A stretch of 64,000 nucleotides of DNA from Okapia johnstoni. Its lineage: Eukaryota; Chordata; Mammalia; Artiodactyla; Giraffidae. The notes below the pieces were generated by a model. That model did not search any database. It was not told the origin of the DNA and saw nothing but the letters and a program-made list of their open reading frames with translations. Position numbers and translations under genes: made by a program. This document shows, piece by piece, positions 11,769-21,663 of the stretch (within the stretch, counting starts at the first letter, position 1; every line of letters begins with the position of its first letter). The stretch lies in contig CM044307.1 of assembly GCA_024291935.2 (NCBI GenBank), positions 101,003,461 to 101,067,460 on the forward strand. The letters run 5' to 3'.

Positions 11769-12447
11769 CAGTTCAGTTCAGTTGCTCAGTCATGTTCGAC
11801 TCTTTGTGACCCCATGGACTGCAGCACGCCAGGCCTCCCTGTCCATTACCAACTCCCAGAGCTTCCTCAAACTCTTGTCCATCGAGTCAGTGATGCCATC
11901 CAACAATCTCATCCTCTGTCATGCCCTTCTCCTCCTGCCTTTAATCTTTCCCAGCATCAGGGTCTTTTCCAATGAGTCAGTTCTTTGCATCAGGTGGCCA
12001 AAGTATTGGAGCTTCAGCTTCAGCATCAGTCCTTCCATGAACATTCAGGACTGATTTCCTTTAGGATGGACTAGTTGGATCTCCTTGCAGTCCAAGGGAT
12101 TCTCAAGAGTTTTCTCTAACACCACAGTTCGAAAGCATCAGTTCTTCAGCACTCAGCTTTCTTTATAGTCCCAGCTCTCACATCCATACATGACTACTGG
12201 AGAAACCATAGCTTTGACTAGATGGACCTTTGTTGACAAACTAATGTCTCTGCTTTTTAATATGCTGTCTATGTTGGTCATAACTTTTCTTCCAAGGAGT
12301 AAACGTCTTTTAATTTTGTGGCTGCAGTCACCATCTGCAGTGATTTTAGTGCCCCCCGAAATAAAGTCTGTCACTCTTTACCCTGTTTCCCCATCTATTT
12401 CCCATGAAGTGATGGGACCAGATGCCATGATCTTAGTTTTCTGAATG
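11769..12447 (-). mobile_element. BovB 3' region, minus arm of an inverted pair
   Basis: The BovB 3' terminus (GTTCAGTTCAG) faces the left L1 half. The copy runs through the C-terminal coding region and stops abruptly at 'ttttctgaatg'. At 12448 it abuts a BovB in the opposite orientation. Broken frames such as SRDISLSTKVHLVKAMVSPV survive. Confidence 0.9.
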
Positions 12448-13331
12448 TATATTGTCACCCTGCTTATTTAACTTATATGCAGAATATATCATGCAAAATG
12501 CTGGGCTGGAGGAAGCACAAGCTGGAATCAAGATTGCCAGGAGAAATATCAATAACCTCAGATATACAGATGACACCACTCTTATGGCAGAAAGTGAAGA
12601 AGAACTAAAAAGCCTCTTGAAAGATGAGAGAGAAAAAGTTGGCTTAAAACAACATTCAGAAAACTAAGATCATGGCGTCTGGTCCCATCACTTCATGACA
12701 GATTGATGTGGAAACAATGGAAATAGTGAGAGACTATTTTTTTGGGCTCCAAAATCACTGCAGATGATGACTACAGCCATGAAATTAAAAGATGCTTGCT
12801 CCTTGGAAGAAAAGCTATGACTAGCCTAGACAGCATATTAAAAAGCAGAGACATTACTTTGCCAGCAAAGTTCCATCTAGTCAAAGCTATGGTTTTTCCA
12901 TTAGTCATGTATGGATGTGAGAGTTGAACTATAAGGAAAGCTGAGCGCTGAAGAATTGATGCTTTTGAACTGTGGTGTTGGAGAAGACTCTTGAGAGTCC
13001 CTTGGACTGCAAGGAGATACTACCAGTCCATCCTAAAGGAAATCAACCAGTCCTGAATATTCATTGGAAGGACTGATGCTGAAGCTGAAACTCCAGTATT
13101 TTGGCCACCGGTTGTGAACAAATGACTCATTGGAAAAGACCCTGATGCTGGTAAAGAATGAAGGCAGGAGGAGAAGGGCACAACAGAGGATAAGATGGTT
13201 GGATGGCATCACCTACTCGATGGATGTGAGTTTGAGCAATCTCCGGAAGTTGACGAAGGACAGGGAGGCCTGGCATTCTGCAGTCCATGGGGTAGCAAAG
13301 AGTCGGACATGACTGAGTGATTGAACTGAAC
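12448..13331 (+). mobile_element. BovB RT-to-3' end, plus arm of an inverted pair
   Basis: It starts inside the RT ('tatattgtcaccctgc', upstream of motif C) and runs to the BovB 3' end at 'gattgaactgaa'. Motif C reads RYTDDTTLMA instead of RYADDTTLMA. It overlaps the neighbouring minus copy over about 670 bp, so the pair forms a large inverted repeat with the 3' ends outermost. Confidence 0.9.
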
Positions 13332-13515
13332 TCTAATATTCAGCCATAAAAAGGAATGCTTTTGAGTCAGTTCTAATGAGGTGAATAAACCCGAAGCCTA
13401 TTATACAGACTGAAGTAAGTCAGAAAGAGAAAGACTAATACTGTATACTAATGCATATATGGAATCTAGAAAGATGATACTAATGAAATTATTTGCAGGG
13501 CAGCAGTGGAGACAG

Positions 13516-13639
13516 TGGAGAAGGAAATGGCAGCCCACTCTAATATTCTTGCCTGGAGAAGCCCATGGACAGAGGAGCCTCGTGGGCTGCAGTCTGTGGG
13601 GTCTCCAAGAGTTGGACACGACTAAGTGACTAACACACA
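13516..13639 (+). mobile_element. Bov-tA/BOV-A body, headless
   Basis: Only the BovB-derived body ('ggagaaggaaatggcagccc') to the 3' end is present, so the copy is 5'-truncated. A 12-bp TSD (cagtggagacag) lies at 13504-13515 and 13640-13651, inside the L1 3' UTR. Confidence 0.88.
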
Positions 13640-13953
13640 CAGTGGAGACAGAGACATATAGAACAGATTTATGGACACTGGATCGGGGGGGAAGAAGAGG
13701 TTGGGATATATGGAGAGAGTAACATGGAAACATATACATTACCCTATATAAAATAAATAGCCAATGGAAATTTACTGACAACTCAGGGAACTCAAACCAG
13801 GGCTCTAACGACCTAGAGGAGTGGGATGGGGAGGGTGGTAGGAGGGAGGTTCTAGAGGGAGGGGACATCTGTATACCTATGGCTGATTCATGTTGATGTT
13901 TGCAGAAACCAACAGAATTCTATAAACCAATTGTTCTTCAATTAAAAAATAAG

Positions 13954-14095
13954 AAAAACTCTGATCCTTAGACCAGAAATATCAGCATTAACTTAGAACT
14001 TGTTAGAAATGCCAAATATCAGGTCCCCCTCTTCAAACTTGAATCTTATTCTGCATATTATTAGCAAGAACTTCAAAACTGAAGAAGTATTGCTT
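13954..14095. mobile_element. MER5-like hAT MITE, right part
   Basis: After the L1 TSD the sequence continues in MER5-like order ('accagaaatatcagca', 'cttgttagaaatgc', 'caggtcccc'). This completes the element begun at 11310. The MITE is non-coding and near-palindromic, so its strand is left open. Confidence 0.6.
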
Positions 14096-14454
14096 TAATG
14101 TGGTAGCCCCTTAAAGTTTTCCCCAGCCATCAATCCCACCTTATCTTTTTCTTCTTTCACCACATTGTTTAATTTAGATCACACAGATGCTTTATTTGAT
14201 AACACTATCAACCATTACTGTTAAGTCCCTGGTGCCTTCATCTCTTAAACACTGATTTTTAAAAATTTATCTGACAAAAGCCCAACTGTGAATCAATGCA
14301 TCTATGTGCCTTCTCTATACCTACAACTGAATAGCCTGGCACTGCCAAAAAAGTCACTTATCAGACAGATTGGTTCCAATATATTGGAGTCTTTAAGTCT
14401 GCCAATTCTTCCATGCCTTCCTGGTAAATTCTCTTCATTTTGAAAAGTTGTTTT
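14096..14454. other. Unassigned DNA, no gene seen
   Basis: No recognised element or coding signal is present. Confidence 0.5.
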
Positions 14455-16190
14455 AAAGATTGTACACTCCAGTCAAACTTTAAATATTTGTAACTCCTCT
14501 TCATTCTCAGCAGATGACTTCACCTCCTACTTCCTGAAGAAAATAGAAGACATCAGATGGGAACTCCCTCAGCTTCCTGCTAGCAAATTCATACAATTCC
14601 ATCTGTACCCATGTTCTTCTCTTTTCCTCCTGTTTCAGTATAGGATATAGTCTGGTCATTTAGAGCCAGTATTTCCCCCTGTGTTTGAATCTCATCCCTT
14701 CATGCCTTGTCAGAAATCATATCAATTCCTCCTCTCTGGCTCCACTCTGCTGTTTATTCGGCATATCCTTCTAAATTGGATTATTTCCAATTACACTTAA
14801 ACTTGTTCATGTATTTTCCATCTAAAAGCAACGTTCTTTTATTGACTTCCATGTTCCCCCTCCAATTCCTTTCAATGTTTTCCATTTCTTTAAATCTAAA
14901 GTTTCTGAAGAGTAGTTTTCACTATTTGGTGAGTTCATTTTCTCACCTCTCACTCTTCGACCTTTTCAGTATGGTGGCTTTTTGCTAACATTGAACCAGA
15001 ACAACTGTGGCTGATATTACCGGTGACCTCATGATTTAAATCCAATAGATATTTTCCACTAAATTTTTTCTGATCTCCCAGAGCTCTTACCCACTATTTG
15101 TTTCTTGAAACGTGTTTATTTTGGTTTCCAGGGTGCCATGTTATCGAAGTTTTCTACCTTACTGTCTAGCATTTCTTTATCTGTTACTTTGCAGACTTAC
15201 CCTTCTCTTACTGATTAGTTCTAAGCCCTTTCCCCTTTGCGTTTTGTACTCTGTTATAGGCTGGGTCCACTAGATCAGATGTTGTCATGATAGAGTTTGG
15301 TGTGCAAGTCGTTCATTATGAATCAACACCTGGGGAAGGAAGGTTAAGACCTGAGAAAGAAGTTGAACTTTGGCACAGTCCTGACAAAGCCTTGGCCAAG
15401 CTGAGAGTGGAGATGGGGCAATTTTAAATCATGGATGCATCCACCATTGGATTAAAGTGGCTGAGCTTCATACTCGTCCCTTACTCACTTACTAGAAATG
15501 AGGTGTCCAGAAAAGGCATGAGATCCCGTGAGGAGGTTCTTTCAGCTGAGGCCGATGCTGAAGGAGCAGGAGGACGTCTGTTGGGAGATGTAAACGGTGC
15601 ATCTTTGTGTCTATCATGAGTTCTCTTTCTGGACAGCATTTTCTGTGTCCATGGCTCAGTTTTCACCAATTTGCTAATGCCTTCCCAAATTTATACATCC
15701 AGACCAGACCTCTGACCTCCTGACACATACACTCAGTTGCCTATTCAATATCTCTACTTGGATGCCTCAAAGAGTTCATGAGTTCAGTATTTCTAAACCT
15801 CATAACAAATCTTGTCAAATTTATCTCCTAAATATCTTATGAATCTACTCACTTCTCTCCTTTTCTAATGCACTACTTTAGTCTGTACTGCTATTTTCTG
15901 CAGCCTGAACTTCTGCAGAGTTATTCTATTTGGTCTGTACAAGTCCACTCTATATCTTTCATCAGTTTATTATATTGCAGCTATAGAAATATTTTATACA
16001 AGTTTGAGTATGTTACCTCCTCTCTGCCCCCAACTCCCATCCCTTTAGGGACTTACCATTGTTGTTTTAGATAGAGACCAAACTAGTGAACATAGCCCTC
16101 AAGGGCTTCTGTAGTTTGGCTCCTATCTATGTCTTTAGCTTAACCTCACTCTATTCCTTTCCTCGATCCCTGTATTCCAGTGGCACTGAC
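14455..16190 (+). mobile_element. Long, worn L2 LINE remnant
   Basis: Several blocks follow L2 order at low identity. They are an RT-proximal 'gtgacctcatg..tccaatag' block near 15027, 'ctacttggatgcctcaaaga' near 15755, and the 3' region around 15990-16140 ('ttgagtatgttacctcct', then a decayed 'caagggcttctgtag'). No frame survives. The length (about 1.7 kb) is unusual for so old an element. The ends are approximate and small inserts may be missed. Confidence 0.55.
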
Positions 16191-17361
16191 TGATTGATTT
16201 TCCAGTGGGCTCACAAGAATCTCACAATACTGTAGTTCCCTCTTCTAGTAATATTCTTCTCCAATTCTTCAGCTTGTTACCTCTATTTCACCTTTATCTC
16301 TCAGCTCTACATGCAACCAACCTCAGCCAATCTTGCATTAGGAGTTACATGTTGCTTTTTCAGAAAGTACCTATGGGTATAGCAGGTCTTGGAGAATGAG
16401 AGGCACTTCCCTAGTTTCATATTCCTAATTTATTTACATTTGCGATTAAATGACATAAGATTATAGTCTTGGTGGATATAAGAGAAATAAAACCTACCCA
16501 TACTTTTCTTCCATGACTGTGGTATTAGTGTCATTTTAAGCACAATTTTTAATAAGCAAGCCCTATTGAATGTGCTCTTAACTCTGACTGAGTAGAGTAG
16601 TAGGAAAGTTACCTTAGAAATGTTCACTGTAGCTGGTATTGTACAAAATCTAAATATTTTGCCCATATAAGTGCATGAATACTAATGATTTTCCTCTGGA
16701 AAATTCTCAAAGTGATTTGCCAACACACAGAATGTTCACCAATACCAGCCAGGTCTGAGACTGCAGCTGGGGGAAGCTGGGGGCAGTTGTTTAATGTAGC
16801 ACGATTAGGCTTTTTCAAAACGCAAATATAAAAGAATACCTTATTCAACTGAAGCTTCAGGGGAAGTTTAGAAAGGCAAATGCAATTATGCAGGTCACAC
16901 AGCTGCCAAAGAAGGAGTTGGCCAGCATCTTTAATTTTGTAAAGAGGGCTGTTATCATTATATATATATAAATCTCCATCTGCCCCTGGGAAGATAATAA
17001 GTCCTAGGGTATGAAGTGAAGAGATATTTTTCATGAAGAATTAGTTATATGTAAATTATAATGTTGGTGCCAAGATACATATAGCATTTGCTATCAAACA
17101 GACAACCATACTTCATATAACCGGACAATGCTAAGCAGTGGTCAAGGCCTAAAATTATTATGCATAAATTTTAATTTTTGTAACTCTGCAGTGATAGCAG
17201 ACAGAAGAGAAGCATATTACTTAGCACATTGTCTCTTGAAAAATGGCTTGAGAAAATCTAGTTGGAACATATATAAACAGCCAGTGTTTAGAAAATAAAT
17301 GTTAGTGTATACACATATATATATACTTACTATTTTTCTTATCCCCTAAGCAAAATCCTGA
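16191..17361. other. Unassigned DNA, no gene seen
   Basis: Open frames at 16624-17034 (136 codons, minus) and 16430-16666 have no recognised domain, no start context of note and no conserved-family features. They are not called as genes. A short (TA)n lies near 16965. Confidence 0.5.
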
Positions 17362-17513
17362 GCTCAGTATGGGATGGGGAAGGAGGTGGGAGGAGGGTTC
17401 TGGAAGGGGAAAACATGTACACTCATGGTGGATTAATGTCAATGTATGGCAAAACAAATACAATATTGTAAAGTTAAAAAATAGATAAACTAATTTTAAA
17501 AAAATTCTTTTAG
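17362..17513 (+). mobile_element. L1 (bovine type) 3' UTR end
   Basis: This is a 150-bp, severely 5'-truncated copy of the bovine L1 3' UTR: 'gggatggggaaggaggtggg', 'gattaatgtcaatgtatggc', then an A-rich tail. No convincing TSD was found. Confidence 0.82.
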
Positions 17514-17589
17514 GCTCTTGTGTAGTCTTGCTTTCATCAGAAATCAAGAGATCAAATGAAAAGAGTTGATTTTTTTTAATATCAAGAAT

Positions 17590-18115
17590 TTATAAATAAA
17601 TTCATTTTACTGAGTACCAAGAATGTATTCGACTGGGGTTGGGAACTAGGGATACAAGAGTGAGCAAAACTAGATGGTCTCTACCGTAGCATTTACAGTA
17701 CATCAAGTATGATAGATTATAATGAAGCAATCATGCAAACAATTATAAAGCTACAACTGGGTCAAAAGATGTCAAAGAGAGGTACCCAGTACAGTTCCAA
17801 GAAAACTGAAAATAAGTCTAATGGGTGGATTGTTGCGGTCAAGGAGGTTAGGGAAAAATCTCTCCTCTTAAGATAAGATATTTGAGCAGAGCTCTGAAGA
17901 ATGAAAACAGAAAACTTGCCAGGCAAAAACGAGAGCCTCTGTGACAATTCTGTGGTGGAGGTTGCCTGGTATGTAGGAATGATTGAAGGGAGACCAGGGA
18001 GGTGCAATGGAGAACGCACGAGGAAGGTGTGACATGATGCAGGGTGGCGGGAACTGGACTGCGCTGGGTTCCACATGCTCAGTGTGTAGGACATGTGTGT
18101 AGGACAACAGCACAT
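17590..18115 (-). mobile_element. L2-like ancient LINE remnant, antisense
   Basis: The plus text keeps a decayed antisense L2 3' end ('gggatacaagagtgagcaaa', then 'atttgagcagagctctgaag'). It is highly diverged and the family assignment is tentative. Confidence 0.5.
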
Positions 18116-18698
18116 TTTATTTCATCCCATGTCCTTAAATATAGGGAGCTATTTTGAAAATGAATTTTGATACTCATCACTATTTCGAGAATGATTAATA
18201 AAGTAATTAAATTGAATTCATTAGAAAAGCCATTCATTAGAAATGGCTTTGTTTTTCAAACACTGAAATGATCTTGGTTAATTAAAGATTTAAGAAGGTG
18301 AAGATTAATAAGTATTTTGAATGTAGATGAATAGAGGGTGAGAAGCAAGTAACAGAAATATGGAAGTGTATAAACGAGAAACTGAAAAAATATAAGGTCA
18401 AGTTTGGGTACTCAAAAATATAAAAGGTATAATGTTAAGTTTGGGCATTGAAAAATAATGTTTAGTCTGAATGCAAAGGAGACATTAGAAAGTAAAATAA
18501 ATGAGAAAAGTAATGTGCTTTTGAGTTTTTCCATTTGTTTCTGTTTTGCCATTCCTGCATTTCTTCTTTAGGAGAACTCCCTCCTACAAGGGTGGTTCAT
18601 GCAGTTTGAGCAGAACTGACCCCGCCCACCAGCTCCGAGGGTAGCCAATCAGAGTTCTTCATTTCTAGGGCCACAAGATTGATTTAGGAGTGGGCCTT
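18116..18698. other. Unassigned DNA with a degenerate tandem motif
   Basis: No gene is seen. At about 18385-18475 an imperfect unit of roughly 35 bp ('aaatataaggtcaagtttgg' / 'taatgttaagtttgggca') recurs two to three times with changes. Confidence 0.5.
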
Positions 18699-18707
18699 TG
18701 ATTCAAG

Positions 18708-18995
18708 GCCTTAAATATTCATTGTAAAGACTCATGCTGAAGCTGAAGCTCCAATACTTTGGCCACCTGATGTAAACAGCCAACTCGTTGGAAAAGACAC
18801 TGATGCTGGGAAAGACTGAAGGCAAAAGGAGAAGAGGGCAGCAGAGAATGAGATGGCTGTATGGCATCACTGATTCAATAGACATGAACTTGGGCATGCT
18901 CTGGGAGATGGTGAGGGACAGAGAAGCCTAGCGTGCTGTAGTCAATGGGGTCGTGAAAAGTCGGAGATGACTTGGCGATTGAACAACAGCAGTTA
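18708..18995 (+). mobile_element. BovB 3' end fragment
   Basis: This is the terminal 290 bp of BovB ('ctgaagctgaagctccaata' to 'ttgaacaacagcagtta'). A 9-bp TSD (tgattcaag) lies at 18699-18707 and 18996-19004, showing an independent, severely 5'-truncated insertion. Confidence 0.9.
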
Positions 18996-19004
18996 TGATT
19001 CAAG

Positions 19005-19523
19005 AAGACACAAAAGGAGTCATTCCTGTAATAATTTCTGAAACTAATGGGATAGATGTACTCTCTTTTTTTGGAGGATGGCTAGTGTAACAATGTATTA
19101 AGATTCAAGTATTCTCTTTTGCAATCAGTGAAGAATTTGTCTGAAAATGACAACAGAAAGTAAAACAGAGTCAAGAAATGGAGAAAAAGACAGGTTGCAA
19201 TTGACAGTGGTTAACCTCCTGGAACCAGATACACTTTGAAGTTTCCAGTTATACAGCCTAATCATTAAAAAAAATAGGTTCAAGCTAGCTTGAGTTGAGT
19301 TTCTGTCATTTGAAACTATTAGTATGAACCTTGCCTTTGCACCAGTCTTACAGAAAGCTCATACCTGGACCAGTCTAACCATCTGTCATCTCTGTAAACC
19401 TGGGATCTTAAAAATAATTGTAAAGTCACTGTAAGAATACCTTAGAGATGTAAAGTGCTGCTGGAGATTACATGAGCTTGTGGGCTAGTGCCGTGAAACA
19501 GTTGGGATTTCAACACTGCTTGG

Positions 19524-19526
<3 letters not shown>
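19005..19526. other. Unassigned DNA, no gene seen
   Basis: No recognised element or coding signal is present. Confidence 0.55.

Positions 19527-19600
<74 letters not shown>
19527..19600. repeat. (TC)18(TA)19 compound microsatellite
   Basis: Thirty-six bases of perfect TC repeat run directly into 38 bases of perfect TA repeat, followed by a few CATA variants. It is likely length-polymorphic. The 67-residue frame through it is a repeat artefact. Confidence 0.97.
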
Positions 19601-19604
<4 letters not shown>

Positions 19605-19624
19605 CATATACATATAAAATTATC

Positions 19625-19667
19625 GAGAATGGGAGAGACTCTAACTCTAATGATCTCTCCCATTCTC
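19625..19667. repeat. Perfect 14-bp inverted repeat (hairpin)
   Basis: Arms gagaatgggagaga (19625-19638) and tctctcccattctc (19654-19667) are exact complements around a 15-base loop. TA-rich repeats lie on both sides, so the whole block could extrude as a cruciform. No following T-tract or known RNA marks it as a gene. Confidence 0.85.
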
Positions 19668-19721
19668 ATCAGTAATTTCATATATATATATATTAAAAAA
19701 TCTCATTATATCAATATCCTC

Positions 19722-20395
19722 TATCCTATTAATTTTACCTTCACTCTTGGTAGATGATGCTTCCTTTTACTTCACTGAGAAAATTGAAACCAGAATGTCC
19801 CTCTACCTACCAATTGCTCAGCATCTGCACTCATCCTTTCTTCTTTTCCTCTTGAGACATCACAAGGAGAGGCTTTCTTCTTCCTGCTCAGAATAACTCT
19901 ATCTTGTGCTTTCATTTCCATTTTCTTCACTTCCTTATGAACTTTGCTCTGTTGATCTTCTTCTTCCCTGTGTTATCAGTCCTTCTCTATTGGTTCTTCA
20001 TGTGTATTCTCTTCCATTAAAAATGACTTTCCTGATTTCATATCCTCCTCCTCTATCTGTGGCACCTTCTTAATTTTTCCTTCACAACCACACTTCTTGA
20101 AAGAGTTACTTAGATATCTCCATTTCCTAACCTCTCATTTGTGCTTTAACTCACTACAGTCTGACTTCTGCTCCTAACTTGGTTATTTGCTCAGATAAAG
20201 GTCCCCAATGACTTCCATAAAAGCAAATCTTTTCACTCCTCATCTTCCTTGACCTTTTGCAGCACCTGGCATTGTTGATGGCCCTTGCTTTGAAATAGTC
20301 TTCTTTCTTGTCTGCCATGAGCCTTCTCTCTAGTGATGTAAGTTTTAACTCTCAGGTTGTTTTCTTCTGTAGCTCATCACTGAGGAATCAACCTG
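19722..20395 (+). mobile_element. L2 LINE RT-region remnant
   Basis: The order of blocks matches L2 ORF2. It includes 'ccccaatgacttccataaaa' followed by a decayed version of the stretch encoding an L2 motif-A-like LDLSAAFDTVD (here 'cctcatcttccttgacc' near 20240). Frames are destroyed. It may be a second piece of the L2 seen at 14455-16190. Confidence 0.6.
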
Positions 20396-20638
20396 CCTTA
20401 TGCTGCTGCTGTTGCTGATAGACAGCCTTGTCTATCTCAATGAAACTAAGCCATGCCATGTGGGGCCATGCAAGATGGATGGGTCATGGTGGAGAGGTCT
20501 GACAGAATGTGGTCCACTGGAAAAGGGCATGGCAAACCACTTCAGTATTCCTGCCTTGAGAACCCCATGAACAGTATGAAAAGGCAAAAAGATAGGACAC
20601 TGAAAGATGAACTCCCCAGGTCGGTAGGTACCCAATAT
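20396..20638 (-). mobile_element. BovB 5' flank carried downstream of BOV-A2 (3' transduction?)
   Basis: On the minus strand this continues straight out of the BOV-A2 AGC tail into antisense BovB 5' sequence ('ggggagttcatctttcagtg', 'ttagtttcattgagatagac'). It then ends in a fresh tail-like CAGCAACAGCAGCAGCAT (minus, 20402-20419). The BovB RT and 3' end are absent. It closely matches the flank of the BOV-A2 inside the BovB at 31853-32065, including shared variants. The simplest reading is a SINE transcript that read through into its flank and was re-inserted. Confidence 0.7.
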
Positions 20639-20914
20639 GCTGCTGCTGCTGCTAAGTCGCTTCAGTTGTGTCCGACTCTGTGCGACCCCATAGACGGCAA
20701 CCCACCAGGCTTCCCCGTCCCTGGGATTCTCCAGGCAAGAACACTGAAGTGGATTGCCATTTCCTTCTCCAATGCGTGAAAGTGAAAAGTGAAAGTGAAG
20801 TCACTCAGTCGTGTCCGACTCTTCGCCACCCCATGGACTGCAGCCTACCAGGCTCCTCTGTCCATGGGATTTTCCAGGTGAGAGTACTGGAGTGGGGTGC
20901 CATTGCCTTCTCCT
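20639..20914 (-). mobile_element. BOV-A2 SINE with BovB-derived 3' flank
   Basis: This is a complete dimer in antisense text with a (TGC)4-5 tail. It shares with the BOV-A2 at 31553-31845 the variants 'cacttcagtg', 'ggtgggttgc' and 'gacacaactgaag', where the copies at 1870 and 9739 read 'cactccagtg', 'ggtgggctgc' and other bases. Its 3' flank is BovB 5' sequence in the same relative orientation as at that locus. Confidence 0.92.
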
Positions 20915-20929
20915 CCTCGTGATATGCAC

Positions 20930-21135
20930 TAATTTATTAAACACATATTTTGTGCCTGGTCCATTAGCTATGTAATTATAAATATTCTTTTAGGTAGGTG
21001 CTATAATTATCTATGCTGTACAAATTGGAAAATTGAAGCTAAGAGAGGTTATATAACTTGCTTAAGAGAATGAGTCTTGTAGACATGGAGGTAGGACTTG
21101 AATTCAGAGTCTGCTTTGTATTGTTTTAGCTAAGC
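20930..21135 (-). mobile_element. MIR SINE
   Basis: Antisense MIR order is visible: 'tttattaaacacatattttg', 'aggtaggtgctataattatc', 'gagaggttatataacttgc', 'aggacttgaattcagagtct'. Confidence 0.8.
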
Positions 21136-21138
21136 TTT

Positions 21139-21663
21139 TAAATGAAGTATTATATACAAATATAAAAATGAATGGCTTGATGAACTTTCTCAAAGTAAAC
21201 ATATATCTGTGTAACCAGAAAATAGATCAATAAGCAAAATGTTCCCAGAACCCCCAAAGCATCCTCATATCATCATTACATCTCCACAGAGGATAACCAG
21301 TATCTAGAATTCTAACACCACAGATATTTAACTTGGTTTTCAACTTCATACAAATCGATCATGGAATCATTCAGGATATATGTAAGATTCATTCATTGAG
21401 TTATATGTATTTAATATGAAAAATTCATTCATTGTTATTACATTATTATATTTTAGCACTTCATTGTGTAGATATGCCACTATTTGTCTATTCTACTATT
21501 GAATGGACTTTGGGGTTGCTTCTTGTATTTTTTTTTTTTCTATAGCAAATAGTGCTGCTATGAATATTCTTGTATACACCTTTCGATGGACATTTTGTGC
21601 ATTTCTGTTTGCTGTACACAGAGAATTATATTGCAGGTCACGGGGGATGCCTATATTGGTATT
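21139..21663 (-). mobile_element. Old L1 (L1M-type) fragment
   Basis: Antisense order typical of mammalian-wide L1 is visible: 'tgaactttctcaaagtaaac', 'ggataaccagtatctagaat', 'acttcattgtgtagatatgc', 'gtgctgctatgaatattctt'. It is truncated on the right by the BovB at 21664. Confidence 0.6.

Larger units (their letters stand above)
11349..13953 (+). mobile_element. 5'-truncated L1, interrupted by BovBs and a SINE
   Basis: Left part 11349-11768 is ORF2 RT-to-C-terminal coding sequence ('agattcaatgcaatccctat', 'aattcctaacacca'). Right part 13332-13953 is the ORF2 end and 3' UTR of the bovine L1 type ('cagccataaaaagg', 'ttctaatgaggt'), ending A-rich. A 14/15 TSD (aaaaactct-g/a... 11334-11348 and 13954-13968) brackets the whole unit. 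From remembered L1-BT order, about 1.1 kb of ORF2 is missing at the BovB block, so DNA was deleted there. No intact frame remains. Confidence 0.85.

Noticed and set aside
11769..13331. Single twin-priming event for the 11.8-13.3 kb BovB pair
   Set aside because: Both arms contain the BovB 3' terminus, which one insertion event cannot produce.
16624..17034. 136-codon minus-strand open frame as a gene
   Set aside because: No recognisable domain, no repeat of the pattern, AT-rich composition; compatible with chance.
19472..19675. 67-codon frame across the microsatellite
   Set aside because: The translation is Ser-Leu and Ile-Tyr repeats from TC and TA tracts.
20420..20638. Independent plus-strand BovB 5' insertion at 20.4 kb
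   Set aside because: LINE insertions start at the 3' end, and a copy holding only the 5' end is not expected. The SINE read-through model explains the ends and the new tail better.
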